From positions 1-64,000 of the forward strand of contig CAICTM010000141.1 in assembly GCA_903772945.1 (NCBI GenBank): a stretch of 64,000 nt of DNA. Reading direction: 5' to 3'. The notes beneath the pieces were generated by a model, which was given only the letters and a program-made list of their open reading frames with translations, searched no databases and had not been told where the DNA came from. Below, piece by piece: positions 1 through 11,127 of the stretch. Within the stretch, counting starts at the first letter, position 1. Each line of letters starts with the position of its first letter. This stretch comes from Seminavis robusta (taxonomy: Eukaryota > Bacillariophyta > Bacillariophyceae > Naviculales > Naviculaceae). A program made the translations under genes and the position numbers.

Positions 1-1595
1 TATCGCAACAGTGGCAACAGTCCGGAACACACTCAGGTTCGGCTTTTGCTCGCTACACTCCGGTACCTCACAATGGATCCTTATGACGAATCTATGCACA
101 ACCGAATATTGTCAATCCAGCAAATGTAGCGCACACAGCGCATAGTACATCGCAACGAGTGGCAACAGTACCGAACACACTCAGGTTCGGACTTTGCTCG
201 CTTCACTGCGGTACCTCGACATGGATCCTATGACGAATACATGCACAACCGAATATTTTATCAATCCAGCAAATGTAGTCGGCTACACACCGTATAGTTA
301 CATCGGCAACAGTGGCAACAGTACCCGAACCACTCAGGTTCGGCTTTGCTCGCTACACTCCGTACAAGTACCTTAATTGGATCCTTATGACGAATACATG
401 CACAACCGAAGATTGTCAATCCTATTGATCTATAAGGTGTCTATCTAATGAAAGGAGTGGTCTATTGGTCGGCAATCGATGATCTATTATCTTACGAGTT
501 ATCTATCTATCTTTATCGTACGAAAGAAGCAAGTCGTTCGCCCGAGGAATTGTGCATACAGGAAAGTGAGTACCGACACATGAATCACCACCAAAAAACT
601 TGGAAATAGCACTGGAGGGATGAATCCAGTAGTAGATCCACTCTCTTGTGTGCATACGAGTTGTCGTGTAGTCTCTCCTCCTTCTGTTGCCATTCAATGA
701 CTCGACGACGATCTCCTCCGTTCAGGCTGTTGGTAGGGCTGGAGTAACAGTTTCCTCCGTACACAACCTCCGTAGCGGTAGCCTCTCTCTTGTTATCCGG
801 AGCGATCGATCGACCGGAAGGACTCGACAATGGCAATTCACCGCCGTCAGCAGTTGCAGCAGAGAAAACAAACAAATAGATATGATTTTGTTTTCTGTGC
901 TTACTGCAGACAGACCGGAGACTTACCTTGTTTTTCAAATTGCACCAACTTGGCCCGTCATGGGCCGAGAACTGATTGCGAACCCAAACTGGTACAATTT
1001 CAATGGGGATGGCTTTCCAATCTGCACCGGAGACGGTTGGCTTGAATGGGCTTGATAGCAGAGGTACCGGTACGATCGATCCACTCGAAAAAAGCCAACT
1101 CACCTGTTGACGGCCAGAACTGACTGCATCCCATAGTCCATAGAATTCAATGAGGGATGGCTTTCAATCTACACCTTCAATATCCATCTTGATAATAGGC
1201 TTACCTCGTACCTTACCAGTCGTTCGATCGTTCCAACACCATTCTTGTTGGCCAAGCTTGGATTCTCTCCTGTTTGCCATAGAATTCCATGAGGGAGAGA
1301 AGTCAGTGCTGCGCCTTCAATGATGGACTTGATGATTAATCGAGGGACGCATGCACCGTAGAGGTGCAATTGGATGGATTCGATTCGTTCCTCAGTTCTT
1401 TCGTAAATCCTTAACCTTAGTAACTTCAAGGTTCCTGTATCCACGAATCGATCTATTTATCGAACGAGAACCTGTTACTTATGGATACACATGACCGTTG
1501 ATTCTGCAACTGAAGTGCCGCTACTCTAATTTACACAGTAAACGCCGGCAAATCGATTTCGGAGTGCAACCAAAAGGAGCGCGGTCTCAGGAGAC
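1..1595. repeat. Dispersed non-coding repeat, copy 1 (cut by window edge)
   Basis: This stretch matches 12880-14415 in the same orientation over most of its length. Positions 1-420 consist of about three imperfect tandem units of roughly 120-140 bp, each carrying the words acatcg..acagtggcaacagta, ctcaggttcggctttgctcgc and ggatccttatgacgaatac. Positions 585-1560 hold a second module in which a phrase around 'attcaatgaggga' recurs at about 1150 and 1290. Several frames stay open by chance, but they track the repeat and have no protein-like composition. No transposase, terminal inverted repeat or target duplication is visible. It continues to the left of the window. Confidence 0.8.
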
Positions 1596-1689
1596 GGAAC
1601 AGGAAATACAAAGGGGTACTCGCTAGATGCCAAACGTGCCAGGAAAAAACCATGCAGTGAATTCACTACAATCATCAATTCCCTTATCA

Positions 1690-1830
1690 ACATTCCTTAA
1701 CGCTTCGAAACATTCTCTAAGCCTTCATAAACCCATAGAACATTCCTTAAAATAAACATTCTAAAAATTAAAACATTCCTTAAACTAACATCCTTAATTG
1801 CTTCAACATCCTTAACATTCCTTAACAAAC
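1690..1830. repeat. AT-rich short tandem repeat (cattccttaa)
   Basis: About ten imperfect copies of a 'acattccttaa' word lie head to tail between the dispersed repeat and the first gene. No function is suggested by the sequence. Confidence 0.7.
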
Positions 1831-1995
1831 CATTGAGCAGTTTTAACCTGAGCAAAAACCGTGGACGGTCCAGGTAAAAAGCCAAACCAAGAGGCTGCGT
1901 TGGCGCGCAGTTTACCATTACCTGTCCGCGCCTTTTGTCTAGCCAATAATTAAAAGATTAATTCAGTCGTACTTTAAATAAATCCGAAAACAAGG

Positions 1996-2009
1996 TTTTC
2001 GCGCGAAAA
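1996..2009. promoter_or_regulatory. Perfect E2F-type palindrome
   Basis: TTTTCGCGCGAAAA is a perfect 14-bp palindrome and contains the classic E2F/DP binding core TTTCGCGC on both strands. A second, weaker E2F-like word (TTGGCGCGC) lies near 1900. Both sit upstream of the SANT-domain gene whose first ATG is at 2215, so they would place it under cell-cycle (G1/S) control. Binding is inferred, not shown. Confidence 0.65.
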
Positions 2010-2214
2010 GACGTTGTCTTTCCTTTGCTCACAAATTCAATCGAAACCGTCACTCTTCCAAGCTGAAGCTACCCAAACGACACTACCGGTATCATCATTG
2101 TGTTATCTCTGTCCTGGTGTAATCAGCCAGACTTCATTAGACAAAGTGAGTTTCCTGGTAACTTCCTCGAAGTACCTGTGGGACACCGTGGCGGCTGGAA
2201 TATCAGGGCTGCTT

Positions 2215-5200
2215 ATGAATGGCCGAGTCCCTTCGTCTTCCAATGAGGGCCTTGGCAATACAACAACGAATCATGATCACTTGGAACTCGTACAAAGAAT
2301 ACCTTCCGCAATATCCAAAGCACCACATGATAAGACAAGAAATGAAACTTCAGTCATGGAGTTGGCGACCTCGTCCACTTCGTTGAGAGCCTCCAATCGA
2401 CACATAAAGCGACAACGAACGAGTAGTCGGGAGAAACATCAAACTGTGTCCTCAACAGGCCAATCAACGAGTACCGACAAGAGGCCAGAGAAACAGGGAT
2501 CAGTTCTTATGGATATATCTGCATCAGCATTGAAGAGAAACCAGAAGGAGCCTTCTGTTGCTCCATTTAAAACAAACAAGTCCAAATCAATGCTGTCGGC
2601 AACGTCCTTGCCGGATCAAACTCAGCTAAAGCATAACCAACAACATCAGAGATCAAGACAGAAAACAACTAGTGAAAAGGGTGTTGGAGGCGTACTCACA
2701 GCTATTGACGAGATTGATAATGGCCAAAAGATACGAAAAACTAAGGAATCTAGTGTGCCACAGGTTGAAGGAGCCAACAATGCCAAGAAGAGGGAATCTG
2801 TCGGGGGAATCCTTTCTACTGCTATACCTAAACCAGGTGAAAAGCTTCAGCAATCTACAAAACAGAGGCTCGAGAAAAAGGTTTCGGGGAAAGGGAAATA
2901 TCTTCGCAATGACAAGGGGTACTCCCATGCAAAGATCAACCAGTCTCAAGTTATCAAGCAATCGACAAGAGTTGAAGGCACAGGGGACGAAACATTGCAT
3001 TCGAACCGAACAAGATCGAGAAAGATCCAGGAACAGAACAAAGGGACCAATAGCACGAATCCTACCGGTCTGATGGCGTTTGCTGGTTCTTTGGCTGCCT
3101 CTTCTGAACCATCGGATCCGCCGCGGAAAACCAACCCGGACTCATTGAAATCAACATCCGACACAAAGACGGATATTGCTATTCCTGCAAGCACCCAAAG
3201 GACAGTGGCGAGTTCAACAAAAGCTCAAGGGACGTCCGTGATGGTCCCTTTTAGTTTGAAGTCTGCAACCAATATCAGTATCGTGACGAAGCCAAAAAAG
3301 TACAATGATACCGTTAGTGGCAATTCTCAACATCGAACGGGATCAAAAGGCACTGGCGCCCAATACAACACATGCTCGCTCGCAGCTCTCCCTCCTCCTC
3401 CACAACAATCCGCTGCTGCCTCTCGAAAGCTCCGAAATCATTCATCGAAGACGCCGCCACGTCGAGCCAAGAAGGGCGACAATCCAAAATCTCAAGTCGT
3501 TGCAAAAGTTGACGAAGACAAGTCAGCTAAATCAGACCATCCTTCTCAAAACAAAAGTCTCAAAGTAGCATCCAATGGCCCCGAAGAAAGGAAGAACAAA
3601 GTTAAGAGCACTAGACACCCTGCTCGTCATCAAGCTCAGCGGCACCCAGCTAGAGACACAAAGAAGACGTCGCATGAGAGTATATTATCCGAACTGTCCG
3701 ACGGAAAGGATGAACCAAAAGCGGCATTGCCAAAGCTGAAAAGGCCTGTTCAGATCATTGAACTGAGCAGCGATTCGAGCAGTGATGATGAGGATCTAAA
3801 GCAACCAATGGGAAGGAAGCCAAAAGCAGTGATCGAGCTAAGTAGTGATTCGAGTGACAGTGATGAGATGTCCAGGCCCATGTCCAGGCCGAAAGCTTCA
3901 TCTCATCGCAGTCGTCGTCTCCGCCAACCGCCAGAGCGCTTCGCCGATCAATATCACCATCCCAAGGACGAAAGTAAACGCTTAGTTCACAGAGACGATC
4001 AAGACCTAGGAAAACTCGACAAGAAAGTTGAACAGCTTGTAGACGTGGAGCTTGGCGGCATCCTCGGAATCCCTTTCGCTGAACGCACTAGCATGAGACG
4101 CGGTCGAAGAAGTAGCGACCGCAAGAGCATTAAACCTGCGCGCTTCGGGGGAGAAGTCAATAGCGAGGAGACAAACGAGGCAGAAAAAGCTAGTTCCCCA
4201 TCCAGACCAAATCAACCGAAGCAACAATTGACTCGAAAGCGCCGACGATCGAAGCGCAAACCAGACGCCGTCATTGGCAATAATGAAAGTCTGAGTCTAC
4301 GGCCCCGCAGACGCAGCAAGCGATGTAAGAGCGGGGAAGAAAGTGAAGTCGATCCTATCTCCGTGGACGAGGATACTGGTACCTTTGATGAAGATGTAGA
4401 TGATACCTCATCCGGCGAAACAGAAGATCCATTGTCAATCGCTGAGTCGAAACAAATTGACTTCAACCATGTCTCTGCTTCGCTTCGAGATGCTTGTTCC
4501 ACAAAACGTCCAATGAAAGTTTGCTACGACCAGGTTGAACTCGTAGAAAACAACGACGTTCTGGTGGATGGTTGTTGGGGGAAAGCAGCTGTCTTCGCCC
4601 CGATTCGGGATCAATGTACCTTCGATGGACCCGTTGGCAACAACTCGACGGCGAGGCCGCTGCGGAGTGTGACAGCCGTGGACAAAGGAGTTTGCTGCTA
4701 TGACGAGCTCGAGGTCGCTTGTGGCAAGTCATACATTCGAATGTTGGCAAACCTACCGCCTGTCATCACACGGCTGGAAGAACAAGAGCAGTCTAAGACC
4801 GTACCTCGTCAAAAGAACAAACTGATCAGTGCAGCTGATCCTGTCCATCAAGCGCAGCTTTTGGCAGTAGGCCTTCGGAAACGAGATCACCGCCGACGGG
4901 CACCTCAAAACCCTCCCAAGGACGATCAACCAGAAGCCGAGATTGTTTGGAGCTCAAACGATTTGGCAATGCTGAAGCAAGCATATAAGCAAGCCAATGC
5001 CAAGTCACCTTCGTTTTGGGATGACGTCGCTTCGATGGTAGAAGGCAAGACGGCATCCAGCTGCAGAGAGAAGTGGTTTTCTTTGGCCAATACTCCACCG
5101 CGGAAGACAGTTGCAGCAAGGAAGTGTATCGTATCCTCTTCTCCCGTATCTGCCGAAGACGAGGACGATCTTTTCAATTCAACGCCATTAAGAGGTTCCT

Positions 5201-5625
5201 TGACGACAGGCGACAATCCCGAAAGCAGCTCAGAAAAAAAGGACAAGACGACTGCAATCAGGGGTTTTCCTTCTTTCAACATCGGGAGCCCGCTCAAGTT
5301 TGAAAAGAAGGTGTTATCGCTTCCTTCTCTGTCTGACGACGAGGATGATCTATCCATGGTCGATTTCCGTTTCAAGCCTGGTTACAAAACGTACATCCGC
5401 GACATGAAGAAGAAAGTCCGGCAATCGCAGCAGCAACGCCAAAAGCCAAAAGGGAAGTCCAAGAAAAACTCACAGATGGTTTCGGAACGATTTGCTGATG
5501 GTGATGTTGAGATGAGGGGGGACCTTTCGCCAGGAGGGACTTTGAGGGTGAAGAGTGTCTTCTCTGACGTCGAGGACGATACTTTCTTTGACGGAAGTGA
5601 TGATGAAGAGGATGAATCCATGTGA
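2215..5625 (+). CDS. SANT/Myb-domain nuclear protein, KNL2/M18BP1 candidate
   Basis: A single open frame of 1136 codons from the first in-frame ATG; the frame stays open upstream to 2014 without an ATG. Most of the protein is basic, Ser/Lys-rich and disordered. Two SUMO-interaction-like motifs (IIELSSDSSSDDED near residue 514, VIELSSDSSDSDE near 539) are followed by Arg-rich stretches ending RxPPERF and KPARF. A SANT/Myb-like domain lies at residues 910-960, with W-x-x-x-D-L, a central SFWDDVA and a third-helix SCREKWFSL. This spacing resembles the SANT domain of M18BP1/KNL2, which licenses CENP-A loading at centromeres. The acidic C-terminus ends in a SDVEDDTFFDGSDDEED patch. I see no convincing SANTA domain or CENPC-k motif, so the KNL2 name is a hypothesis; a generic SANT chromatin protein is the alternative. 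Confidence 0.85.
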   Translation: MNGRVPSSSNEGLGNTTTNHDHLELVQRIPSAISKAPHDKTRNETSVMELATSSTSLRASNRHIKRQRTSSREKHQTVSSTGQSTSTDKRPEKQGSVLMDISASALKRNQKEPSVAPFKTNKSKSMLSATSLPDQTQLKHNQQHQRSRQKTTSEKGVGGVLTAIDEIDNGQKIRKTKESSVPQVEGANNAKKRESVGGILSTAIPKPGEKLQQSTKQRLEKKVSGKGKYLRNDKGYSHAKINQSQVIKQSTRVEGTGDETLHSNRTRSRKIQEQNKGTNSTNPTGLMAFAGSLAASSEPSDPPRKTNPDSLKSTSDTKTDIAIPASTQRTVASSTKAQGTSVMVPFSLKSATNISIVTKPKKYNDTVSGNSQHRTGSKGTGAQYNTCSLAALPPPPQQSAAASRKLRNHSSKTPPRRAKKGDNPKSQVVAKVDEDKSAKSDHPSQNKSLKVASNGPEERKNKVKSTRHPARHQAQRHPARDTKKTSHESILSELSDGKDEPKAALPKLKRPVQIIELSSDSSSDDEDLKQPMGRKPKAVIELSSDSSDSDEMSRPMSRPKASSHRSRRLRQPPERFADQYHHPKDESKRLVHRDDQDLGKLDKKVEQLVDVELGGILGIPFAERTSMRRGRRSSDRKSIKPARFGGEVNSEETNEAEKASSPSRPNQPKQQLTRKRRRSKRKPDAVIGNNESLSLRPRRRSKRCKSGEESEVDPISVDEDTGTFDEDVDDTSSGETEDPLSIAESKQIDFNHVSASLRDACSTKRPMKVCYDQVELVENNDVLVDGCWGKAAVFAPIRDQCTFDGPVGNNSTARPLRSVTAVDKGVCCYDELEVACGKSYIRMLANLPPVITRLEEQEQSKTVPRQKNKLISAADPVHQAQLLAVGLRKRDHRRRAPQNPPKDDQPEAEIVWSSNDLAMLKQAYKQANAKSPSFWDDVASMVEGKTASSCREKWFSLANTPPRKTVAARKCIVSSSPVSAEDEDDLFNSTPLRGSLTTGDNPESSSEKKDKTTAIRGFPSFNIGSPLKFEKKVLSLPSLSDDEDDLSMVDFRFKPGYKTYIRDMKKKVRQSQQQRQKPKGKSKKNSQMVSERFADGDVEMRGDLSPGGTLRVKSVFSDVEDDTFFDGSDDEEDESM

Positions 5626-5803
5626 AGAGAAGCTAAAAACATAGGAATGGGTTGGGGTTTCTGTACATTTCTTCATAACTAATCCACATCTTAGCCAGCT
5701 ATGCATATCCATCATGTACTGTTTCCATCAGATTAGGAGATCACTTCTGAAGAACATGACGAAAACACACCAGCTAAAACTTTGATTGTATCCCTTCATC
5801 GCA

Positions 5804-6394
5804 TCATTGCTGCTTACTGGAAGCCACTGCATCCGGGTTGCTTTTTAACCACTTGGGAGAGTATTCGATTTTGACTTCCTGGCTGATCATTTCTGCCAAT
5901 GCAATATCATTTTTTGTGATTCCTTTCACCTTGTGAGTATATATGTCAATCTGAACATCTCTATAGTTGGTCAAATGGAAATCAGGATGGTGCTGTTCCC
6001 GTTCTGCAATGGCCCCCATGTCATTCAATGCATCCATGGCGGCTTTGAAATTCTTGGCGGTGAATCGGTGGCACAAAAAGGGAACATCATTTGGTTCCAT
6101 CGTTTCGTGTTTCCACAATGCCAGAGACGGCTTGGATTGCAACTCCTGGTCCACCTGTTCCCGGGACAAGAGGGCCGAGGTATCCAGGGAGTGACAAGGC
6201 TCGCATTTCTTATTGGGTGCAGCGCATTGCATAATGACAGCAATTCGTCTTGTCGTCGTGGCCAAGTCGGTTCTTGCGAGTAGTAACTGGAAAGCAATGG
6301 GTGTAATAATAAACCCCCGGACTTGCAAGGACGATAGAGCCCAACACAACCAAAACAGTAGCAAGTGGGAACAATGGCGTTGTGGAAAAGGCAT
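5804..6394 (-). CDS. Pterin-4a-carbinolamine dehydratase, organelle-targeted
   Basis: 196 aa. The domain from about residue 85 carries the family signature: EREQHHPDF, NYRDVQIDIYTH and GITKNDIALAEMI, with the active-site histidines HH and TH. The enzyme dehydrates 4a-hydroxy-tetrahydropterin and recycles the cofactor of aromatic amino acid hydroxylases; plant and algal forms are also linked to organellar pterin metabolism. A CxxC-type element (KCEPCHSLDTSALL) precedes the domain, as in plant-type members. Residues 1-30 are hydrophobic and end in LQVRGF, compatible with a signal peptide followed by a Phe transit site, so plastid import is likely but inferred. The ATG at 6394 faces the REV1 start across 313 bp, so the two genes share a divergent promoter region. 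Confidence 0.9.
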   Translation of the reverse strand: MPFPQRHCSHLLLFWLCWALSSLQVRGFIITPIAFQLLLARTDLATTTRRIAVIMQCAAPNKKCEPCHSLDTSALLSREQVDQELQSKPSLALWKHETMEPNDVPFLCHRFTAKNFKAAMDALNDMGAIAEREQHHPDFHLTNYRDVQIDIYTHKVKGITKNDIALAEMISQEVKIEYSPKWLKSNPDAVASSKQQ

Positions 6395-6707
6395 GCTTGA
6401 TGCTGGACGTTTGTTGTTGTGATTGTGGTGAAAGATCCGTCCCTGCTTTTGGCGATTGCTTTACACAGCTCTGCTGGCCAATTTGAGGACGGCAGCAAGT
6501 TTGATGCAAACATGCAGCCCAGCTCCACGCAAGAAGCAAGAAAGAAGACGAGCGAAACGATGGATCTGTTCCAAGAGAGACAAAACCCACCTCAAGCAGA
6601 CCCCTATTTATTCGTTGGGAGCACCCCTTTCTGGAGATCAACGTTAACGTCTACCGACAACAGGCAAGACCGAAGCAAAATCAATCGCAAAAGACGCAAC
6701 AACCACA

Positions 6708-9700
6708 ATGGTGAAGCCATCCAAGACTATGCAACCGGAGGCGGTGGACCTCAAGAAGGCGGGACGTGCCGCTGGCAAAGCGTTTGAAGAAGACAGTTTT
6801 CGAAACTACATGGCACGAAAGATTGACTTACAGAGGAAACAATTCGGTCTGAATTTGCCACCGGATCCTCGATTGGCGTTGGCCAAGCAACAAGCAAGTA
6901 GTGCTAGTGAGGCTCCAACGGCGACTACTACATGTACATTTACTCACGGTAGCAAGAATGTCAGCCAGCAGCAGACACCGCCACGGACAAAGGACGCGAT
7001 TTCTTCTCCTAGGAATTCCAGTTCCAATGGTGCTACCGGTACATCCAGTAGTGCCAGTCGAAAGAGAAAACACCAGCATGTCACCTTTGCTGCAACTGTC
7101 AAGGACAACACTCCCAAACGGAAAAAAAGTAAAAAATCCAAGAAAAATCAGCAAGGACCCATTGCTCATCTACTGAAAAAGCTAAAAAGACGACATGGAC
7201 GAGGATTTCGGCCCAAGACAAAATCTACCACACAACCACAAACGTCACAAATACATGTACCACCAGAGTCAACACCCACAGAAGAAATGAAAGAGGTGAC
7301 AATGCTGGTGGATGAGACTACATGTAGTCAATCCGCCACGAGTACAACAGATTTCACAAGAAACGACAGTAACAGGACCTTGGAACTGGAAAGCCAAGTG
7401 GATCATGCAGCCATGACGAATTGCCATGGTGAACACGGTGACAAGAATCAAGATGAGGTGGCTCGGAATGAAGATGAGGCGGTTCAAAAGCAACCCCCTG
7501 ACGAGGACTCTGCCCCAACACCTATCGATGAAAGTGACAATCAGCTTCCCAATAGTACAGAAGCAAGCACTGCAGTGATGGACGAAAAGGACAGTCAGCA
7601 TCCCAATAGTACAGAAGCAAGCACTTCAGTGATGGATGAAAAGGACAGTGATAGTGATTGTGAAGACGCCATGAACGCCAATAACGAAAACGCCATCAGT
7701 CCCCAACAAAGAAGTCCTCGACTACTCCGTGATCGCCCGGATCTGTTCTTTTATGGTGTCGTCGTCCAAGTCAATGGATACACCGACCCCGACACTGAGA
7801 CTCTCCAACGGCTCTTGCTCAAACACGGTGGGGCACTGGAAAAGTACGAAACCACGCTGGTGACACACGTTATTGCCGAACACTTGTCCAAGGCAAAGGC
7901 AGACATTTACAAACGAATGAGACGGCCCCTTCCGGTCGTCAAACCTGCATGGATAGTGGATTGTGTCGAGGCATTCAAGTTGCTTCCTCATGGTGATTAC
8001 TTGATTGACGAAGTCAAAGACAATACCGTGCAAAGTGTAAAGGCATTCTTTCAACCAAAGCCGCAAGAACGAGTTATTGAACGAGAAAACAACAACAACC
8101 AAGGGAGTTTGTCAGCCGTCGTCAAGAATGGCAACCATGGATGTGAGTCACCCGCCAAACCGGAAACCAGCGAAGACAAAAGTATGACAGCCGGGAACGC
8201 TGACAGTAGTCTGGGTCAACTTGAAGCCAGAGATACATATGAGCAAATGGAAACCGAAGAATCGGCCCAGCAAGAGCACCAATTTGAAGACAAACCTATC
8301 AAACCAAAGGCAGCGCCAACAACCCCACCAAAGCAAGGAAAGACAGACGACAAGTACATTAATGGTCGGCTACGCACTACGGGAACCGATCCCAACTTTC
8401 TTGACACTTTCTTCGCCAATTCTCGGTTGAGTTTTATCGGAAGCTATAAGCAAAGGGTTCAAGCTTCTCCCAAAAAGCAGCAATCGGAGAATCAAGATGT
8501 TGGTCCCACCCGACGGTTTGTATTCCATGCGGATATGGATTGTTTCTTTGCTGCTGTCGTCTTACGGGACTACCCACAATACAAAAACAAACCCGTTGCC
8601 ATTTCACATTTCGGAAAGACTGGACAGTCAGGAGATTACCAGCATCAGCCCATGAAGAATTCCTCCAGCGAGTGCGCCACTTGCAATTACGAGGCAAGAA
8701 AGTATGGGATCAAAAAGGGCATGTTTCTCGGACGGGCCAAGCAACTTTGTCCCAACCTTGTGGTCCTGCCGTATGATTTCGAAGGTTATCAGACAGTGTC
8801 TGCTCAGGTCGCCGTGATTCTTCAACGATATGCATCAGAGTACAACGGAGAGGTGGAGGCTGTGTCGTGTGATGAATCCTATGTGCAACTCGAAATCCCC
8901 AGTGACGGCTGTGACCCGCACTGTCTTGCCGGTGACATTGCCAATGCGATTCGTGAAGAGATCTTGATGACCACGAAATGCACAGCCACCATTGGTGTTG
9001 GAGCTAACAAGTTCTTGTCCAAATTGGCTACTGATCGAGTGAAACCCAATGGTTGCTTTGTGGTGCGCAATCATGTGGCATTGCTGAGGAATCTCAAATT
9101 GAAGGACTTGCACGGCATTGGTTACAGGACAGGTCCCAAGCTCGAAGAAGCGGGCTTGGTATCGGTCCAAGATGTCTGGGATCTTGGGGATCGTGTCGAT
9201 TCGGAGCTAAGCCGTATCCTTGGACAAGGTCTTGGGAAGAAGATTGGTGCATTTTGCCGGGGCGAGGACGACCGACCGGTGGCCGCTCCGGAGAGGAAGA
9301 CCATTGGTGCCGAGGTAAGTCAACAAGGACACGAAATCAAGCACCCGTCATCCCTGGCGCACTCACCATTGCATGTTTGGCTGATTCCATGGTACAGTGC
9401 AACTACGGCGTTCGTTTCGACGGTCCGTACGGGGTCGACCACTTGATTGCTGGACTTGCCAAGGAGGTTCAGAAACGAATGGAAGGCGTAGGAGTTCGAG
9501 GAACTCGCGTAACGCTCAAGGTCAAAAAGCGAAAAGCCAATGCCAAAGAACCTCCCAAGTTTTTGGGCCATGGCTCGTGTCATAGCTTGAGTAAGAGTCT
9601 AGAGACAAGTGCAGGGTTCACGCGCGATTGGAAGGTTTTCTTCGAGGCTGGCATGACCCTCCTCGGGGAGCTTGGCCTCAAATCCGATACGAGTCAAATA

Positions 9701-10969
9701 AGAGGCATGGGGTTGATTATCTCGAAGCTTGACAACGAAGAAGAGGATGCGGCGAAGAATGACGGCACAAACCCAAGCATCAAGAATTTCTTCACCTCCA
9801 AAGCATCAACTGAGAAGCACGCATGCGGTGACAGTCATGATATGAAAGGGAACGACGCCGACTTGACGTCAGAAAAGGAGATCCAAGAGACTGAAGACAC
9901 GAGACTGGAAACCTATTGCGAGGACCTCGAGGATGACGACTTCCCCAACAATTTCCCCTCTCGAAGTGACGACGAAGAAGGGAACAATCAGCTACATGAG
10001 AACCCGGGAGAAGCAGAGGCGAGTGGAGGGATCGGGGTGATATCCTTTGGTTCAGAAAGCGAAGAAGGCGCTCGTGACGATGGTGCCGTGGACGTTGAGC
10101 ATCAGCAAGGGGCTGCAACGTTTTCCGATGTCGCCTTGCCGCCAGCAAGTCAGATTCACATGTCCCAAGTCGAGTGTTTGCCGAGTCCACTCAAGAAGGA
10201 AATCCAATCTCACCTCGATAGGAACAAGAGCAAGGAGGAGACCAGACAACCGGCCAAGAGCAAGAAGCAGAAGCAGATACAAAGCACTGGACGCTTTCGT
10301 CAAGTCGATCTAAAGCGAATGTTTCGTTTACAAAATGTCAGGAACAGTGAAGACTTTAGCGAACTGAAGCATCTCCCGTTAGATGTGCAGTTGCAGATTG
10401 CCAACAACGACGAACGTCCTCTGGGGGCGCTTTCTTCTTTCAAAGGGAACGCCAAGTCGACGACATCATCTTCACGGCGAACCACCACGAGACCCAAAGA
10501 GACGTCGGCTTCGTTGCCGATTGCAGCAGGACGAAAGGACCCCGCTTGGTCGGAGCCGGAGCCTGGCGAGGCCACAGCGCGAACAGAGTCATTCGACGAC
10601 CACGAGGCGTCAACCGAAGAAGCACGCGTGGAAGGAAGTGGCACCGAACACGACGGTCAAGACGATTCACCAACAACAGAGGAAAGCCAGGACACGGGTA
10701 GTTGGTTCCATGACAACATCTTGCCACTGAAGATGTTCATGGATGAGAATTCAGCAGGAAACAGTGAAGCACTTGACCAAGTCGTTGACTTTCTCTGCAT
10801 TTGTGTCAAGGAGGGTCGATTGCAGGATGCAATTCTCCTTCTGAGGAACATCCGTAACAGGCGTGACAGCTGGTGCAAGACATTCGGACACTTCTTCATG
10901 ACAGTCGATGACATGTGCGAGCAAGTCGAAGGTTATCGCCTCGACGGCCGTGGTCTGGGCTTTGTTTGA
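6708..10969 (+). CDS. REV1: DNA repair polymerase REV1 (Y-family deoxycytidyl transferase)
   Basis: Two exons (6708-9314, 9398-10969) around an 83-bp intron (GTAAGT...ACAG) give 1392 aa; the join restores GAECNYGVRF. REV1 inserts dC opposite lesions and scaffolds other translesion polymerases. Seen: a Lys-rich N-terminus, a BRCT domain at about 345-430 (FFYGVVVQVNG to PAWIVDCVEAF), and a Y-family catalytic core with DMD metal ligands at 609-611 and SCDES with D722/E723. Two ubiquitin-binding (UBM)-like Leu-Pro motifs follow at about 1130 (LPSPLKKEI) and 1195 (LPLDVQLQI). A C-terminal helical domain (about 1311-1392) fits the REV1 CTD that recruits Pol zeta and other Y polymerases. Residues 270-310 hold a short internal duplication (SQxPNSTEAST). 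Length is close to metazoan REV1. All key catalytic residues are present. Confidence 0.95.
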
Positions 10970-11127
10970 TGTTGTTTTACACACTACAGCTGGACGTAGT
11001 ATACGATGCATTATGGTTATTATTAACATGCTATCAACAAGGTTTTGCTACCTATCAACAAGGTTTTGCTTCCTTTGAACAACTCTTGAAACTGTGGCGT
11101 GGGAAGTCTAGTAGCTGCTGAGTCTAG

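Noticed and set aside
585-1103. 172-codon minus-strand open frame
   Set aside because: It lies in the dispersed repeat, starts without ATG context, and its counterpart in copy 2 is not open over the same length.
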